Positions 5,137-7,245 of a stretch of 7,245 nt of DNA are shown here, in pieces (position 1 is the stretch's first letter; each line of letters starts with the position of its first letter). The translations under genes and the position numbers were made by a program. A model generated the notes under the pieces. It saw only the letters and a program-made list of their open reading frames with translations, did not search any database and was not told the origin of the DNA. This DNA is from Bacilli bacterium (GTDB lineage: Bacteria > Bacillota_I > Bacilli_A > ML615J-28 > CAG-313): positions 1-7,245 of the forward strand of contig CAAGKY010000078.1 in assembly GCA_900770645.1 (NCBI GenBank), in the 5' to 3' direction.

Positions 5137-7245
5137 ATGTATAGAGTTGTAAAAAGAGACGGAAAAATTAAAGATTTTGATATTAGTAAAATTGTCAGTG
5201 CCATCGTTCGTGCATTTGAAGCAAAACAAAAGGAATATAATCAATCAACCATTGATTTTCTAGCCTTGAAAGTAACAGCTCATTTTCATGATAAAATTAG
5301 AGATGAATTAATCACAGTTGAAGATATTCAAGATAGTGTTGAAACAGTTTTAATTCAAGCTGGATATGATGATGTTGCGAAAGCATATATCTTATATCGT
5401 CGTCAACATGAAAATGTTCGTAACGCAAAGAACACTTTCTTAGATTATAAATCACTAGTAAATAACTATTTAAAAATTAATGACTGGCGTGTTAAAGAAA
5501 ACTCAACAGTTACATATTCAGTTGGAGGATTAATTCTTTCTAACTCAGGTGCGATAACTGCAAACTACTGGTTATCAGAAGTATATGATGATGAAGTAGC
5601 TGAAGCACATCGTAATGGAGATATTCACATCCATGACTTATCTATGTTAACAGGATATTGTGCTGGTTGGTCATTAAAACAATTAATTAAAGAAGGTTTA
5701 GGTGGAGTTCCAGGGAAAATTACTTCATCACCTGCAAAACACTTATCAACATTATGTAACCAAATGGTTAACTTCCTTGGTATCATGCAAAATGAATGGG
5801 CAGGAGCTCAAGCATTCTCATCATTTGATACTTACTTAGCACCATTTGTTAAAATTGATAATTTAAGTTACAAACAAGTTAAACAATGTATTCAATCATT
5901 CATTTATGGAGTAAATACACCATCACGTTGGGGTACACAAGCACCATTCACTAATATTACTCTTGACTGGTTAGTTCCTAATGACTTAGCAGAATTAAAT
6001 GCTATCGTTGGTGGTAAAGAATGTGATTTCAAATATAAAGATTGTCAAAAAGAAATGGATATGGTAAATAAAGCATTTATCGAAACTATGATCGAAGGTG
6101 ATGCTAATGGACGTGGATTCCAATACCCAATTCCTACATATTCAATCACTAAAAACTTTGATTGGTCTGATAAAGAAAATAATCGCTTATTATTTGAAAT
6201 GACTGCTAAATATGGTACACCTTACTTCTCTAACTATATCAACAGTGATATGGAACCAAGTGATGTAAGAAGTATGTGCTGTCGTTTAAGACTTGACTTA
6301 AGAGAATTAAGAAAGAAATCAGGTGGATTTTTCGGAAGTGGAGAATCAACAGGATCTGTTGGGGTTGTAACTATTAATATGCCTCGTATTGCATATTTAT
6401 CAACAGATGAAGCAGATTTCTTCCAAAGATTAGATAAGATTATGGATATCTCAGCTCGTTCATTAAAAGTAAAAAGAGAAGTTATTACTCAATTACTTGA
6501 AGTTGGATTATATCCATATACAAAGAGATATTTAGGAACATTCAACAATCACTTCTCTACAATTGGACTTGTTGGTATGAATGAAGCGGGACTTAACGCT
6601 AAATGGATTAAGAAAGATATGACTACTAAAGAAACTCAAGATTTCTCAATCAAAGTGTTAAATCATATGCGTACTAGATTATCTGATTATCAAGAAAAAT
6701 ATGGTGACTTATATAACTTAGAAGCAACACCTGCTGAATCAACTTCATATCGTTTAGCAAAACATGATAGAAAGAGATTCCCAGACATCATTACTGCATC
6801 TAAAGATGGTGAAACACCATATTATACAAACAGTTCACATCTTCCAGTTGGTTATACTGAAGATATCTTTGAAGCATTAGAAATTCAAGATGAATTACAA
6901 ACTCTATATACATCAGGTACTGTATTCCATGCATTCTTAGGGGAAAAATTACCTGACTGGTCAAGTGCTGCCGCATTAGTTAAAAAGATTGCGGAAAACT
7001 TCCGTTTACCATACTATACATTATCACCTACATATTCAATTTGTACACAACATGGATATATCGCAGGTGAAAAAGCTACATGTCCAATTTGTGGTAGTAA
7101 GACAGAAGTTTACAGCCGTATTACTGGATACTATCGTCCTGTTCAAAACTGGAATGATGGTAAAGCTCAAGAATACAAAGATCGCAAAGAATACGATATT
7201 GAACATGCTGTTAACGCAGTAATAGATAGAACATTAGAAGAAAAA
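5137..7245 (+). CDS. nrdD: Class III anaerobic ribonucleoside-triphosphate reductase, 3' end beyond window
   Basis: Glycyl-radical enzyme that reduces ribonucleoside triphosphates to deoxy forms without oxygen. The frame runs open for 703 codons to the window end. Residues 1-95 form an ATP-cone (VVKRDGKIKDFDISKI ... AYILYRRQHENVR), the allosteric domain through which dATP inhibits activity. The catalytic barrel shows DIHIHDL with TGYCAGW placing Cys175, and SMCCRLRLD placing Cys381-Cys382, the two strands that hold the active-site cysteines in class III enzymes. GSVGVVTINMPR is another family block. Near the C-terminus a zinc-site pattern C636-T-Q-H639 ... C649-P-I-C652 precedes RITGY, where Gly664 is the expected radical site, then YRPVQNWNDGK. 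At least 39 residues follow Gly664, more than the 25-31 in PFL and the T4 and E. coli enzymes. AAGGAAAGG (5119-5127) precedes the ATG by 9 nt. Codons end in C more often here than in its neighbours, suggesting high expression. Confidence 0.97.
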   Translation, partial: MYRVVKRDGKIKDFDISKIVSAIVRAFEAKQKEYNQSTIDFLALKVTAHFHDKIRDELITVEDIQDSVETVLIQAGYDDVAKAYILYRRQHENVRNAKNTFLDYKSLVNNYLKINDWRVKENSTVTYSVGGLILSNSGAITANYWLSEVYDDEVAEAHRNGDIHIHDLSMLTGYCAGWSLKQLIKEGLGGVPGKITSSPAKHLSTLCNQMVNFLGIMQNEWAGAQAFSSFDTYLAPFVKIDNLSYKQVKQCIQSFIYGVNTPSRWGTQAPFTNITLDWLVPNDLAELNAIVGGKECDFKYKDCQKEMDMVNKAFIETMIEGDANGRGFQYPIPTYSITKNFDWSDKENNRLLFEMTAKYGTPYFSNYINSDMEPSDVRSMCCRLRLDLRELRKKSGGFFGSGESTGSVGVVTINMPRIAYLSTDEADFFQRLDKIMDISARSLKVKREVITQLLEVGLYPYTKRYLGTFNNHFSTIGLVGMNEAGLNAKWIKKDMTTKETQDFSIKVLNHMRTRLSDYQEKYGDLYNLEATPAESTSYRLAKHDRKRFPDIITASKDGETPYYTNSSHLPVGYTEDIFEALEIQDELQTLYTSGTVFHAFLGEKLPDWSSAAALVKKIAENFRLPYYTLSPTYSICTQHGYIAGEKATCPICGSKTEVYSRITGYYRPVQNWNDGKAQEYKDRKEYDIEHAVNAVIDRTLEEK

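Noticed and set aside
6989..7222. Second + strand frame inside nrdD
   Set aside because: It lies out of frame within the conserved zinc-site and glycyl-radical region of nrdD, so it is a shadow.
1..7245. Reassigned TGA code as in Mycoplasma
   Set aside because: No gene ends in TGA, but there is also no in-frame TGA, and Trp is always TGG, including about ten in nrdD. The standard code explains everything.
1..7245. CRISPR array, insertion sequence, tRNA or phage genes
   Set aside because: I saw no regularly spaced direct repeats, transposase motifs, cloverleaf-like segments or integrase genes. The window is almost fully covered by housekeeping-type genes.

Overview
This window looks like an ordinary chromosomal segment from an AT-rich, low-GC Gram-positive anaerobe or facultative anaerobe (Firmicutes/Bacillota; an Erysipelotrichia-, Turicibacter- or Mollicutes-related lineage is possible but cannot be fixed from the sequence). 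The reasons are the strongly AT-biased codons, the strong AGGAGG/GAGGTG-type Shine-Dalgarno sites, the Firmicutes-typical gene families and the class III (oxygen-sensitive) ribonucleotide reductase. All genes lie on the + strand. The five fully visible genes and the truncated first one stop with TAA or TAG. Tryptophan is read from TGG and no in-frame TGA occurs, so the standard code fits.

Layout. (1) 3-515: the C-terminal two thirds of a ZIP-family divalent metal transporter, cut by the window edge. (2) 525-558: a promoter with an extended -10 element, overlapped by an 8-bp inverted repeat. (3) 613-882 and 892-2250: a small ACT-domain protein (UPF0237) followed after 9 nt by a UPF0210/DUF711 'PFL family' protein. 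This is a widely conserved pair without an established function; the larger partner is related in fold to glycyl-radical enzymes. (4) 2293-3030: a seven-helix YwaF/TIGR02206-type membrane protein with its own good ribosome binding site, closed by an intrinsic terminator that begins inside its last codons. (5) 3093-3200: a second promoter of the same design and a 5' leader with a terminator-like hairpin. (6) 3215-4423 glyA (serine hydroxymethyltransferase), 4425-5117 nrdG (radical SAM activase) and 5137 to the window end nrdD (class III anaerobic ribonucleotide reductase, 703 codons visible, stop not reached).

The second operon forms a coherent DNA-precursor module. NrdG installs the glycyl radical on NrdD, NrdD reduces ribonucleotides without oxygen, and GlyA supplies 5,10-methylene-tetrahydrofolate for thymidylate and purine synthesis. 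The first operon is the least understood part: an amino-acid-sensor-like ACT protein, an uncharacterised PFL/NrdD-fold protein carrying an unusual three-cysteine cluster, and an uncharacterised membrane protein.

I see no mobile element, CRISPR array, tRNA, rRNA, toxin-antitoxin or phage gene, and no gene-free stretch longer than about 185 bases. I did not find a clearly new system. The best leads are the ACT/UPF0210 pair with its cysteine cluster, and the inverted repeats and leader hairpin that decorate the two promoters.
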